64,000 nt of DNA, from assembly GCF_014203755.1 (NCBI RefSeq), contig NZ_JACHJS010000001.1, positions 4,092,001 through 4,156,000 on the forward strand, written 5' to 3'. Under the pieces are notes generated by a model. That model had not been told where the DNA came from. It did no database searches and saw nothing but the letters and a program-made list of their open reading frames with translations. Shown one piece after another: positions 18,169 through 26,180 of this stretch (within the stretch, counting starts at the first letter, position 1; each line of letters starts with the position of its first letter). Source of the DNA: Saccharothrix violaceirubra (GTDB lineage Bacteria > Actinomycetota > Actinomycetes > Mycobacteriales > Pseudonocardiaceae). The translations under genes were made by a program, and so were the position numbers.

Positions 18169-18225
18169 CGGCTCGTCGTCACACCGGGCGAAGATCCCGG
18201 TCGGCCCGCTGGACCGGGGCGGTGG

Positions 18226-19182
18226 TCAGCGGCTCGGGGTCATGCCGGGTGGGGGTCCGGGCGGTGTGCCGCCCGGCATTCCGGACGGTTGGCCGTCGCC
18301 GCCGGGTGGGACGCCGCCGCCGGTCGGTTTCGTGGTCGTGTCCACGCCTGCCGTGAGCGAGACCTTGAACCCGGACGTCACGTCGCCGGTCACGGTGGCG
18401 AGTTGTTTCGCGGCCGAGTCGTCGCCGAAGACGTTGTCCTTGGCCAGGCTCACCTGGGCCAGGTTCGACACCGACGCGCGGTAGCCGTCCTGCGCGTACA
18501 CCTTGTCGCAGGTCTCCTTGGGCAGTGCGACCTGGGAGGTGGCGATCGCCTTCGTGGCGTCGGTGATGTCGGCCTCGGTCGGGTAGACCTCGAAGTGGAT
18601 GTGCGGCCACCGCCCGGAGTAGCAGGCCGGGAAGATGCTCAGGAACGTGACCTTGCCGGACGCGTCGGCGATCTGGACGCCGCGCAGGTAGTTCTGGTCC
18701 TTGATCTTCTCCCCGTAGAGCGAATACTCGCCGTCTCGGGTGCAGTGCCACACGTACACCGCCACGCCCGCGAACGGTGCGCCGTCCTTGGTCAGGTCCT
18801 GGATCGTGAGTTCCAGGGTCATCGGCACGCCCTCGGCCGTGCCGCTGTAGTCGCCGAAACCGGTGCGGATGTCCCCGCGCACCACGCCGCTCCGCTCCAG
18901 CACGTCCGGACCGTTGGAGCCGTCACCGGGATACGGCCCGGCGGTCTCGTCGGGGATCTCGCCGGTGGCCTTCGCGGTGGTGGTCGAGGTCGCCGAGGTC
19001 GGGGACGAGCCGGTGTCCGAGTCACTCGAACAGGCGGCTATTCCGAGTGCGGCGACGCCGAGGCCGAACGTGCGGAACGTGCGCCTGCGGCTCATCAGCG
19101 TGCCGAGGTCGAAGCCCAGCCCCTGGTCGACGACCTCCTCGTCCGGCCGGGGCAGTGGGCGTCCCTCGTAGGTCGGGGTCAT
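18226..19182 (-). CDS. Secreted intradiol ring-cleavage dioxygenase-like lipoprotein
   Basis: Protein of 318 residues in the intradiol dioxygenase superfamily (catechol or protocatechuate dioxygenase fold, non-haem iron). Iron ligands are visible as the Tyr in DGEYSLY, the Tyr in QNYLRGVQ, and the two His of GRWPHIHFEVY. The N-terminus has a twin-arginine signal (SRRRTFRTFGLG) and a lipobox ending in AAC, then a Ser/Thr-rich linker, so it should be exported folded and lipid-anchored. The C-terminus is a Pro/Gly-rich tail. ATG 19182 has GGGAGG close upstream; an internal Met just before the signal (residue 30) is an alternative. The substrate is unknown; secreted members are thought to act on lignin-like aromatics. 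Confidence 0.88.
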   Translation of the reverse strand: MTPTYEGRPLPRPDEEVVDQGLGFDLGTLMSRRRTFRTFGLGVAALGIAACSSDSDTGSSPTSATSTTTAKATGEIPDETAGPYPGDGSNGPDVLERSGVVRGDIRTGFGDYSGTAEGVPMTLELTIQDLTKDGAPFAGVAVYVWHCTRDGEYSLYGEKIKDQNYLRGVQIADASGKVTFLSIFPACYSGRWPHIHFEVYPTEADITDATKAIATSQVALPKETCDKVYAQDGYRASVSNLAQVSLAKDNVFGDDSAAKQLATVTGDVTSGFKVSLTAGVDTTTKPTGGGVPPGGDGQPSGMPGGTPPGPPPGMTPSR

Positions 19183-19266
19183 GCGGCCTCCCGTGTGCGG
19201 CCTTCAACCCCGGTGACGCTAGGTCGGGACCGCCGGGGTCGCATTTCGGCCGGTGCCCCGAAAGCG

Positions 19267-20565
19267 TCACCCCAGCAGGTCCTCCAGCGCCGCGCCGACG
19301 GCCAGCAGGAAGGGGTCGTGGAACGCCCCGGCCTCCAGGCACACTCCGACCGGCAGTCCGGCGGCGGTCGTGCCGGCCGGGACCGTGAGCATGGGCAGAC
19401 CGGCGACCGTGCCGGGGCCGATGGTGCGGGTCACCGTGCCGAACGCCGGCACGCTGTGCCCGTTGTGGGTGATCGTGGAATTCTGCCCCAGCGGCGGGGC
19501 CGGTACCGGCGACGTGGGACCGAAGACGACGTCCACGCGGGAGAACACGTCGCTGTACGCACGCCGGAGTCGTTGACGCGCGGCGCGGGCCTCGTAGTAC
19601 GCGGACACCGTCGTCGGGGTGTCGCGGAGGCGTTCGAACGTCGTCCGCACGTCCGGCGACGCGATGTGCTCGGGCCAGTGCTCGAACGGCACGTCCGTAC
19701 GCCGCGCCAGCAGCCGGGGCGCCTCGTGGAACACCAGGTCGTTGCCCGGCCCGGACGCGATCTCCAGGTCGTCGCCCAGGTCGACCTCGACCGGCACGGC
19801 ACCCGCGCCCTCCAGCGCGGACAGCACCGCGCGCACCACGCGGTCCACCTCGGGGTCCAGGTCGACGAAGCGGCTCGTGGGCAGACCGACACGCAGGCCC
19901 GCCAGCCCGGCCCGCACCGGCAGGTCGCACGTGATCACCCGGTCGATCGCGCGGAGGTCGGCGACGGTGCGGGCGTGCAGGCCGATCGTGTCGCGGCTGG
20001 TCGACAGGTTCGCCACGCCGTCGCCGGGATAGCGGCCGGTCGACGGGCGGAACCCCGCGATGCCGCAGAACGACGAGGGGATCGTCACCGAGCCGCCGGT
20101 GTCCGTGCCCAGCGAGAACGGCACCACGCCCAGTGCGACCGACGCCGCGCTGCCGCCGCTCGACCCGCCGGCCGACCGCGTCGGGTCGACGGGGTTGCGC
20201 ACCGCGCCGGTGTGGTGGTTGTCGCTGGTGATCCCGAACGCGAGTTCGTGCAGGTTCGCCTTGCCCACGACCACGGCACCGGCGGCACGCAGCAGCGACA
20301 CCACGGTGGCGTCCACGGCCGCCGGGGCGGGGTCCAGCAGCGCGCTGCCGCCCGTGGTCGCGAACCCCTCGACGTCGATGTTGTCCTTGACCGAGAACGG
20401 GATTCCCGCCAACGGTCCGGTGTCCGGCGCCCCGGTGTCCGCCCCGTCGGCCAACGCCGTCCAGTCGCCGTGCGTCGACGCCCGGGCGCGGTCGAGCGCC
20501 TCGGCGCGGCGGTGGGCACGGTCGACCGGGTCGAGGTCCGACCAGTCGGACAGGGTGAACGCCAT
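19267..20565 (-). CDS. Amidase signature family hydrolase
   Basis: Protein of 432 residues of the GatA/amidase superfamily, hydrolysing a carboxamide through a Ser-cisSer-Lys triad. Lys60 in IPFSVKDNID, the Gly/Ser block SAGGSSGGSAA (131-141) and nucleophile Ser159 in TDTGGSVTIPSS are all present. Start ATG 20565 follows AAAGGA; the frame is open further upstream without support. It is cytoplasmic. The substrate cannot be told from sequence; it is not a GatCAB subunit, since no gatB or gatC is near and the length is short. It lies between the dioxygenase-like gene and the M15 peptidase gene on the same strand with 59-84 bp gaps. Confidence 0.88.
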   Translation of the reverse strand: MAFTLSDWSDLDPVDRAHRRAEALDRARASTHGDWTALADGADTGAPDTGPLAGIPFSVKDNIDVEGFATTGGSALLDPAPAAVDATVVSLLRAAGAVVVGKANLHELAFGITSDNHHTGAVRNPVDPTRSAGGSSGGSAASVALGVVPFSLGTDTGGSVTIPSSFCGIAGFRPSTGRYPGDGVANLSTSRDTIGLHARTVADLRAIDRVITCDLPVRAGLAGLRVGLPTSRFVDLDPEVDRVVRAVLSALEGAGAVPVEVDLGDDLEIASGPGNDLVFHEAPRLLARRTDVPFEHWPEHIASPDVRTTFERLRDTPTTVSAYYEARAARQRLRRAYSDVFSRVDVVFGPTSPVPAPPLGQNSTITHNGHSVPAFGTVTRTIGPGTVAGLPMLTVPAGTTAAGLPVGVCLEAGAFHDPFLLAVGAALEDLLG

Positions 20566-20624
20566 GTGCCGTCCTTTCGTCGGCACGACGGTAGCCCGGA
20601 CGGCGGATGTCCGGAAGGGACGGC

Positions 20625-21275
20625 TCACACCACGCCGTCGGCCCACGTGAACGCGCTGGGCAGGATGTCGACGTGCAGCCACGACTGGGTGTACATGCCC
20701 AGCTCGGTGAAACCGCAGGTCTGGGCCGCGCGGTAGGCCGCGTAGGTGGTCGAGTCCGCGATCACGACGTCGGCGGCGCCGCCGAGCGCGTGCGCGCCGC
20801 CGTGGGTGTGGAAGCCGCTCGTGACCGTGATCTCCCGGCCGTCCACCTTGTGCCGCAACGCCTCCAGCCGGTACATCAGGCGGCGGACGTGCTCCCGGAC
20901 GGTCGCCTCGTCGGCCGCGCCCCCGGCGAACGTGCCGTCGGGCGAGAACGCCGTCCAGTCGAAGTGGCGGGTGGAGCCGTCCGGCTTGGCCAGTGCCGTC
21001 AGGGCCTCGCGGGTGCGTTCGTCGACGATCCCGTCCTGGCGGAGGCCGTGTGCGCCCTGGAAGCGACGGACGGCGTCCTTGGTCGGCGCGTCGAGCCGTC
21101 CGGTGAGCGCGAGGCCGACCTGGCGGGGTTCGTCGGCGGCCCAGCCCGCCACGCGGATCTGGATCTCCAGGGTGTCGAGCCCGGCCGCCCGCGCGGTGGC
21201 GCCGGGGGCGAGGAGCGCCGCGAACGGTGCCGCGGCGACGGCGAGCAGGACTGTGCGTCGGGCGGTGTCGGTCAT
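20625..21275 (-). CDS. Secreted peptidoglycan-binding M15 peptidase (D,D-carboxypeptidase-like)
   Basis: Protein of 216 residues with a Tat-like signal (ARRTVLLAVAAAPFAALL), a peptidoglycan-binding helical domain at about 35-95 (LTGRLDAPTKDAVRRFQGAHGLRQDGIVDERT), and a C-terminal M15-type zinc peptidase. Zinc ligands are visible in the HALGGAADVV block and in WLHVDI. It probably trims peptide cross-links of cell-wall peptidoglycan outside the membrane. ATG 21275 has GAGGAG 7 nt upstream. The start lies 10 nt after the stop of the beta-helix gene, so the two form an operon. Confidence 0.87.
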   Translation of the reverse strand: MTDTARRTVLLAVAAAPFAALLAPGATARAAGLDTLEIQIRVAGWAADEPRQVGLALTGRLDAPTKDAVRRFQGAHGLRQDGIVDERTREALTALAKPDGSTRHFDWTAFSPDGTFAGGAADEATVREHVRRLMYRLEALRHKVDGREITVTSGFHTHGGAHALGGAADVVIADSTTYAAYRAAQTCGFTELGMYTQSWLHVDILPSAFTWADGVV

Positions 21276-21285
21276 GGTCGACTCC

Positions 21286-23166
21286 TCACCGGTAGCAGGT
21301 GGCGAACGCCTGGCGCACCCACCCGGAGTTCTCCGCGACCCGGGGACCACCCGTGGCGAGGTCCTCCAGGCGGATGGCGGTACGCACCTTTCCGTCCGCG
21401 CCCGTCGGCGTCCACTGCGCACCCCCGGACGCCGGGTAGCCGACGGCCACGTTGTCGCGCAACCGGACCCCGGTGCCCGCGTCGCCCCGGTCGTCGACCA
21501 GGACGGCCACGGGCAGGCTGCCGGGTTGGGTGCCGGTCACGAACGTGCAGCCGGTGACCAGGCAGCCGTCGCGGGTCGCGTCGAAACCGGTCACCTTGGT
21601 CAGGTTGAGCGCCGCGCCGTGGCTCGCGTCGAACACGCAGCCGCGGACCTCGGCCTTGCCGTCCATGGTGATCTCCAGGGCGATCGCGTCCCGGTTTTTG
21701 CCGTCGGGGTGCTGGTGGGAGAAGTCGCGGGTCCGGTCGTCGAAACGGCTCGGGTACCGGAAGCTCCCGTCGGGCGCGGCCGGGATCATCTGCCGACCGT
21801 GGTGGAACTCCGCGCCGACGACCTTGATGCCGCCGGTGAGCTGGGAAGGCGTGCGTTGGCCGTAGACCCGACCGCTGATCACGCAGTTCCGGACCGTGTC
21901 GTGGCCGCCGTTGACGACGAACGCCCGCTGGTACTGGAGTCCGCCCAGGTACACGGCGAAGTCGCGCTCGACCACCAGGCCGTCGAGCACCACGCCGGCC
22001 GCCGGCACGGGTCGGCCGACGGCCGAGTGGCCGGGGTCGCGCACGTAGCAGGGCGTGCCGCCGGTCGTGCGGCCCCGGACGAGCAGGCCGGCGACCCGGG
22101 CGCCGGAGGTGATGCGCAACGCGTCGGACTGGCCGGTGGAGTGCGCGGCGTCGATCTCGTAGTACGGCTTGTGCGTGACGCGCAGGTCCCAGCGCGGCGA
22201 GATCTCCAGACCGGTGAACGTGTCGAAGCCGGTGTGCGGGTCGAGGTCGACCACGGGGTAGTACGGGCTGAACACGTCGACCTTGGCCTCGATCCGGCCG
22301 TCGGCGCAGCCGCCCCGGATCTTGAACGCGGCGAGACCGCCGCCGATCACCTTCACCGACTCGTCGATCCGCCACCCCGACGACTGCCGGACGGTGAGCA
22401 GGCCGAGGTCCATGCCGTTCCCACCCGCGCTGCGATGGGCCAGGACGGTGATGCCGCCCCACTGGTCGACGGGGTTGCCGTGCGGGCTGAACACGGACAG
22501 GCGGCCGGACGCGGGCGCGGGCGCCGTGCCCCACTTCTCCCCCGGCGTGAGCTGGGTCCACGTGTGCGTGCCGTCGGACCCGAGGGTCTCGAACGACCTG
22601 GCCTCCCAGACCTCGTTGTACGGGTCGTAGGCGGACGGCACGGCCGCGCGGTCGCCGAAGGTGAGCGCACGACCACCGCGCCACACCCGCACCACGCGGA
22701 ACAGCGGCTTGTCCGCGTTGGCCACGTCACGGGTGGAGATCCAGACTCCGGTGGGTCGACCGGTCGGCACTCCCCTGTTGTCCGCGATGGTCGGCACGGG
22801 TTCCTTGTCGCCGACGGGGATCGACGTGTTCGCGTTGTGGGTGTTGCCGTCCTTGAAGACCTGCACGAAGTCCCCGGGGGCGTCGAGCACGTCCAGGTCC
22901 GTGAAGTGCCAGGGCAGTTCGGGGTCGTAGGCCCGCATGGTCCAGCCGTCGGGCACGTCGTAGCCGGCCTCGATGCCCTTGCCCAGCCGTTGGCCGAAAT
23001 ACGCCTCCCGGGCCATCACGAACTGGCCGACGACGAATGCGACCGGGCCGCCGACGCCGGCCGCGATCCGCCGGGCCCGGTCGAACGTCCGCACCCGGTC
23101 GGCCCACGTGAGCCCGCCCCGGGAGTCCTCCCCGTCGCCGCCGACGAAGATGTCCCTGACCGCCAA
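21286..23166 (-). CDS. Large right-handed beta-helix protein, 626 residues
   Basis: The central and C-terminal two thirds (about 250-610) have the Val/Gly/Asn ladder pattern of parallel beta-helix proteins (ALEITMDGKAEVRGCVFDASHGAALNLTKVTGF), a fold of polysaccharide lyases and phage tail spikes. I see no lyase signature and no signal peptide. Start is TTG 23166, immediately after GGAGGGAGGG; the upstream open frame to 23331 has no better start. It is coupled (10 nt) to the secreted M15 peptidase, so a role at the cell wall or on a glycan is plausible. How it would leave the cell is unclear. Confidence 0.75.
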   Translation of the reverse strand: MAVRDIFVGGDGEDSRGGLTWADRVRTFDRARRIAAGVGGPVAFVVGQFVMAREAYFGQRLGKGIEAGYDVPDGWTMRAYDPELPWHFTDLDVLDAPGDFVQVFKDGNTHNANTSIPVGDKEPVPTIADNRGVPTGRPTGVWISTRDVANADKPLFRVVRVWRGGRALTFGDRAAVPSAYDPYNEVWEARSFETLGSDGTHTWTQLTPGEKWGTAPAPASGRLSVFSPHGNPVDQWGGITVLAHRSAGGNGMDLGLLTVRQSSGWRIDESVKVIGGGLAAFKIRGGCADGRIEAKVDVFSPYYPVVDLDPHTGFDTFTGLEISPRWDLRVTHKPYYEIDAAHSTGQSDALRITSGARVAGLLVRGRTTGGTPCYVRDPGHSAVGRPVPAAGVVLDGLVVERDFAVYLGGLQYQRAFVVNGGHDTVRNCVISGRVYGQRTPSQLTGGIKVVGAEFHHGRQMIPAAPDGSFRYPSRFDDRTRDFSHQHPDGKNRDAIALEITMDGKAEVRGCVFDASHGAALNLTKVTGFDATRDGCLVTGCTFVTGTQPGSLPVAVLVDDRGDAGTGVRLRDNVAVGYPASGGAQWTPTGADGKVRTAIRLEDLATGGPRVAENSGWVRQAFATCYR

Positions 23167-23281
23167 GACGACCCTCCCTCCGTCCGCGCCAGTATCACGA
23201 CGGAGCGTGTCCGAGTCGATACTTTCCGCGAGGATTCGGCGGACAGGCCCAGCGGGCGCCGCCGATCGCCGGAATGTCCTT

Positions 23282-24115
23282 TCAGGACAGTCGGTCGGCG
23301 AGCCAGGCCATGAAGGCCCGGTGGTCGGCACCCACGCTCAGCAGGACCTTGTGCCCGTCCGGCGCCGTGGTGGTGCGGCCGATCCCGTCGATCGCGATCC
23401 GGTGCGGCGCGGTCTCGACGAACGGCAGGCCGAGGACGAGAGACAGGGTGAGAGCGTCGTGCTGGAGCGTGACGGGGTGGAAGCGCGTGAACCAGCGGTC
23501 GAGGTGGTCGGCGAGCAGACCGGCCCAGGCCGGCGCCGACGGCGCGGTCAGGCGGCGGTGCGTCGGGGAGTCGCGGGCGATCCCGATCGCAGGGGTGAAG
23601 GTCGTGTCCGAGAGGACGAGGGTGGGCCGGGTCGCGCGGTCGAGCAGGACGACGGCGGCTTCCGGGTCGACCCGGAAGTTGTGCTCGGCGCGCGTCGGGT
23701 CGCGGTAGCGCAGCGCGCCGCCCATCTGCGTGACGACGAGCCGGTCGGCCAGGTCGGTGTCGAGGATCCGGGCGAGGTTGGTCGCCGGTCCGAGGCCGGT
23801 CCACCGCACCGGACCCGTGGTCGACGCGCACACGGCGGCGACCGCGCCGAGCACGTCGGTGGGTCGGTCGTCGACCGGCTCCGGCTCCGGGACGCAGTCC
23901 ATCCGGGTGTTGCCGAGGTCGGCCCCGGCGACGACGGGGACGTCCGCGCGGCCGAGCAGGTCGAGGAGGTGTCGCGCGAACCGCGCCCGCCGGCCGCCCA
24001 GTTCGTCCACTGTGGTCACGAGCGCCAGGTCGGGCTCGGCCGCCGCGACGACGAGGGCGACGGCGTCGTCCGGGTCGCCGCCGACGTCGGTGTCCACGAT
24101 CAGCGGGCCCCTCAC
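23282..24115 (-). CDS. Nucleoside hydrolase family protein
   Basis: Protein of 277 residues of the inosine-uridine-preferring nucleoside hydrolase family, which splits ribonucleosides into base and ribose. The calcium-binding signature DTDVGGDPDDA is at residues 8-18, and the C-terminal LQHDALTLSLVLG supplies the later Asp. The family is usually slightly longer (about 300-340 residues). Start GTG 24115 overlaps the stop of the Rho-like gene (GTGA), so it is translated with it, an unusual partnership that suggests a function linking RNA termination and nucleoside turnover or, more simply, a shared transcript. Confidence 0.87.
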   Translation of the reverse strand: MRGPLIVDTDVGGDPDDAVALVVAAAEPDLALVTTVDELGGRRARFARHLLDLLGRADVPVVAGADLGNTRMDCVPEPEPVDDRPTDVLGAVAAVCASTTGPVRWTGLGPATNLARILDTDLADRLVVTQMGGALRYRDPTRAEHNFRVDPEAAVVLLDRATRPTLVLSDTTFTPAIGIARDSPTHRRLTAPSAPAWAGLLADHLDRWFTRFHPVTLQHDALTLSLVLGLPFVETAPHRIAIDGIGRTTTAPDGHKVLLSVGADHRAFMAWLADRLS

Positions 24116-25209
24116 CGGATGAGCCTGCCGAGGAACTCCGCGTTGTCGTGGGTCTTGCGCAGGCCGTCGAGCAGGGCTTCCACCGGTGCCTCGCGCTTGT
24201 CCAACGCCCGCCGCAGGGCGCGGGTCGTGCGTAGTTCCGCTTCGGTGAGCAGGAGGTCTTCGCGGCGCGTACCGGACGTGGTCACGTCGACGGCCGGGAA
24301 GGTGCGGCGCCGGGCGAGCGCGCGGTCGAGCCGGAGTTCGGCATTGCCGGTGCCCTTGTACTCCTCGAAGATCAGCGAGTCGCCGACCGAGCCGGTGTCG
24401 ACCAGCGCGGTGGCGACGATCGTCAGCGATCCGCCGCCCTCGATGTTGCGCGCGGCGCCCAGGAACCTCTTGGGCGGCACCAAAGAGGTCGAGTCGACAC
24501 CGCCGGAGAGCACCCGCCCGGAACCGGTGGCGGTGAGGTTGTAGGCGCGGCCGAGGCGGGTGAGGGAGTCGAACAGGATCACGACGTCCCGGCCGAGTTC
24601 GACCAGTCGGCGTGCGCGTTCGGCGGCCAGCTCGGCGAGGATCGTGTGGTCGCGCGGCGGCCGGTCGAACGTGGCGGCCACGACCTCGGCGGGCACGGAG
24701 CGCGCCAGGTCGGTCACCTCCTCGGGGCGCTCGCCGACCAGGACGAACATCAGGTGGCACTCGGGGTGGTTCTTCGCGATGCCGTGGGCGATCGACCGCA
24801 GCACGGTCGTCTTCCCGGCCTTGGGCGGCGCGACGACCAGGGCGCGCTGGCCCTTGCCGATGGGCATCACCAGGTCGATGACGCGGGTGGTCAGCTCGTG
24901 CGGGTCGGTCTCCAGCCGCAGCCGGTCCGTCGGGTGGACGGCGGTGAGGTCCTGGAACACGGGCCGCGCCGGGGAATGCCTGGGGTGCAGGCCGTTGACG
25001 GTGTCGACGGTGAGCAGTTCGCGTGCGTCGGCCTGGCCGGTGACGGCGTCGCCGCGCCGGAGACCGTGCTGTCGGACGAGCCGGATCGGCACCCGGACGT
25101 CGTCGGGTTCGGGCAGGAAGCTCTGCGTGCGCAGGAAAGCGCGGTTGTCGGCGATGTCCAGGACACCGCCCGCCAATGCGGATTCCATTGTGGACTGATG
25201 TGTGCTCAA
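24112..25209 (-). CDS. Short Rho-type transcription terminator paralogue
   Basis: Protein of 365 residues closely following the Rho core: an RNA-binding OB-like region (about 14-75), Walker A APPKAGKTTVL (128-138), Walker B VVILFDSLTRLGRAYN (209-224), the R-loop region PPKRFLGAARNIEGGGSLTI (246-265) and FEEYKGTGNAEL. It lacks the long Arg/Gly-rich insertion of the housekeeping actinobacterial Rho, so it is probably an accessory copy, not the main rho. Start TTG 25209 is chosen for AGGGAG 6 nt upstream and the correct domain start. Coupled to the nucleoside hydrolase by a 4-nt overlap. Such extra Rho copies can be resistance copies against Rho inhibitors or regulators of a local locus; neither is shown here. 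Confidence 0.88.
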   Translation of the reverse strand: MSTHQSTMESALAGGVLDIADNRAFLRTQSFLPEPDDVRVPIRLVRQHGLRRGDAVTGQADARELLTVDTVNGLHPRHSPARPVFQDLTAVHPTDRLRLETDPHELTTRVIDLVMPIGKGQRALVVAPPKAGKTTVLRSIAHGIAKNHPECHLMFVLVGERPEEVTDLARSVPAEVVAATFDRPPRDHTILAELAAERARRLVELGRDVVILFDSLTRLGRAYNLTATGSGRVLSGGVDSTSLVPPKRFLGAARNIEGGGSLTIVATALVDTGSVGDSLIFEEYKGTGNAELRLDRALARRRTFPAVDVTTSGTRREDLLLTEAELRTTRALRRALDKREAPVEALLDGLRKTHDNAEFLGRLIR

Positions 25210-25381
25210 GGTTTTCTCCCTGATCCGGGACGATGAAGAGCGAACCCACGGCCCGGAGGGGGAACGGCGAAGTGCGTACAGCCGACCGGGCGGGATTTTC
25301 GAAGGACTCCCGCGGAGGGCAACCCGTACCCGCGAGGGTGAAGATGTGGCCAGGCTACCGACAAGCCGGGGCTCGCGCAAC

Positions 25382-26180
25382 CCCCACCGGTCCAGGGCCA
25401 TGGGGAAGACCGCGCTTGTGTGCGACGGAACCGCTGTGCCGGTCCGAGGGTACGCTACCCGCGTCCTCGCCCGGTTCGGAGCGCTCGACAACCTGCGCGG
25501 GGTGTGCCGACCGGGTCGGCCCCGCGGGTCCGCGCCGTGGCGGACCCGGCTCGCGGTGATCGACGGACTCCGGGGGTCGCATCCGGACGTGCACCGGCGA
25601 CTCCTGCCGGAGTCGGTGTCGTGGCCGCCGGGTCGGCTTCACCGGTCGGCGACACCCTGGGCGGTGATCGGTCCGGAACGCGCGTACCGGGATCTCCTTG
25701 CCAGGCAACGGACACCTTCGTCGACGTGGTGCGTTCCGCCTGGGCGGACGACACCATGATGCGGAGGTCGGCGCGGATCGCGCGGGAAAGGTGGCGCGTG
25801 CGTCCCGACGACCGATCGGCCGGTCGGGTGGATGGCCGACGTGCGACGGCTCCCGGCCGGGGACGACCTGCTCCGCCGGCGGGCGGAGCGGGTCGTCGGT
25901 GCGATGTGCGCCGGATGGGGCGGCCGGTGCGCGGCGGTGCGGGACCTGATCGACGAGCGCACGGTGGCCGGCGGGTTCGTGTCGGCTTCGATGACCGACA
26001 ACGGGACCACGGTCCGGGATGGACGGGAGTACGGGCTCGCCGAGCGGTGGGAGCGGGACGCCGCCCTGATCGGACCGGGGTGGCCGCGTGCCGCGCTCGC
26101 GCTCCGGGACCGCGCGCGGACTTTCCGCGCACTCGGCCGGATGTCCGACGACGACGCCGAGGACGAGCAGGACGGATTCT
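25382..26180 (+). pseudogene. Decayed plus-strand gene with two frame changes
   Basis: Third-position GC shows a coding-like track that moves between frames: from 25382 (MGKTALVCDGTAVPVRGYA, RTRLAVIDGLRGSHPDVHRRLLPES) to about 25705, then the next frame (ATDTFVDVVRSAWADDTMMRR) to about 25830, then back to the first frame (MADVRRLPAGDDLLRRRAERV, FVSASMTDNGTTVRDGREY) until it meets the end of the regulator gene on the other strand near 26180. Joined, it would give about 265 residues of unknown family. No intact start-to-stop frame covers it. It fills the 970-bp gap between the Rho-like gene and the LAL regulator. A decayed gene is the simplest reading. Confidence 0.4.

Noticed and set aside
21275..21286. 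Prophage tail-spike and lysin pair
   Set aside because: The beta-helix and M15 peptidase genes could look phage-like, but no other phage gene is near and the peptidase has a Tat signal.
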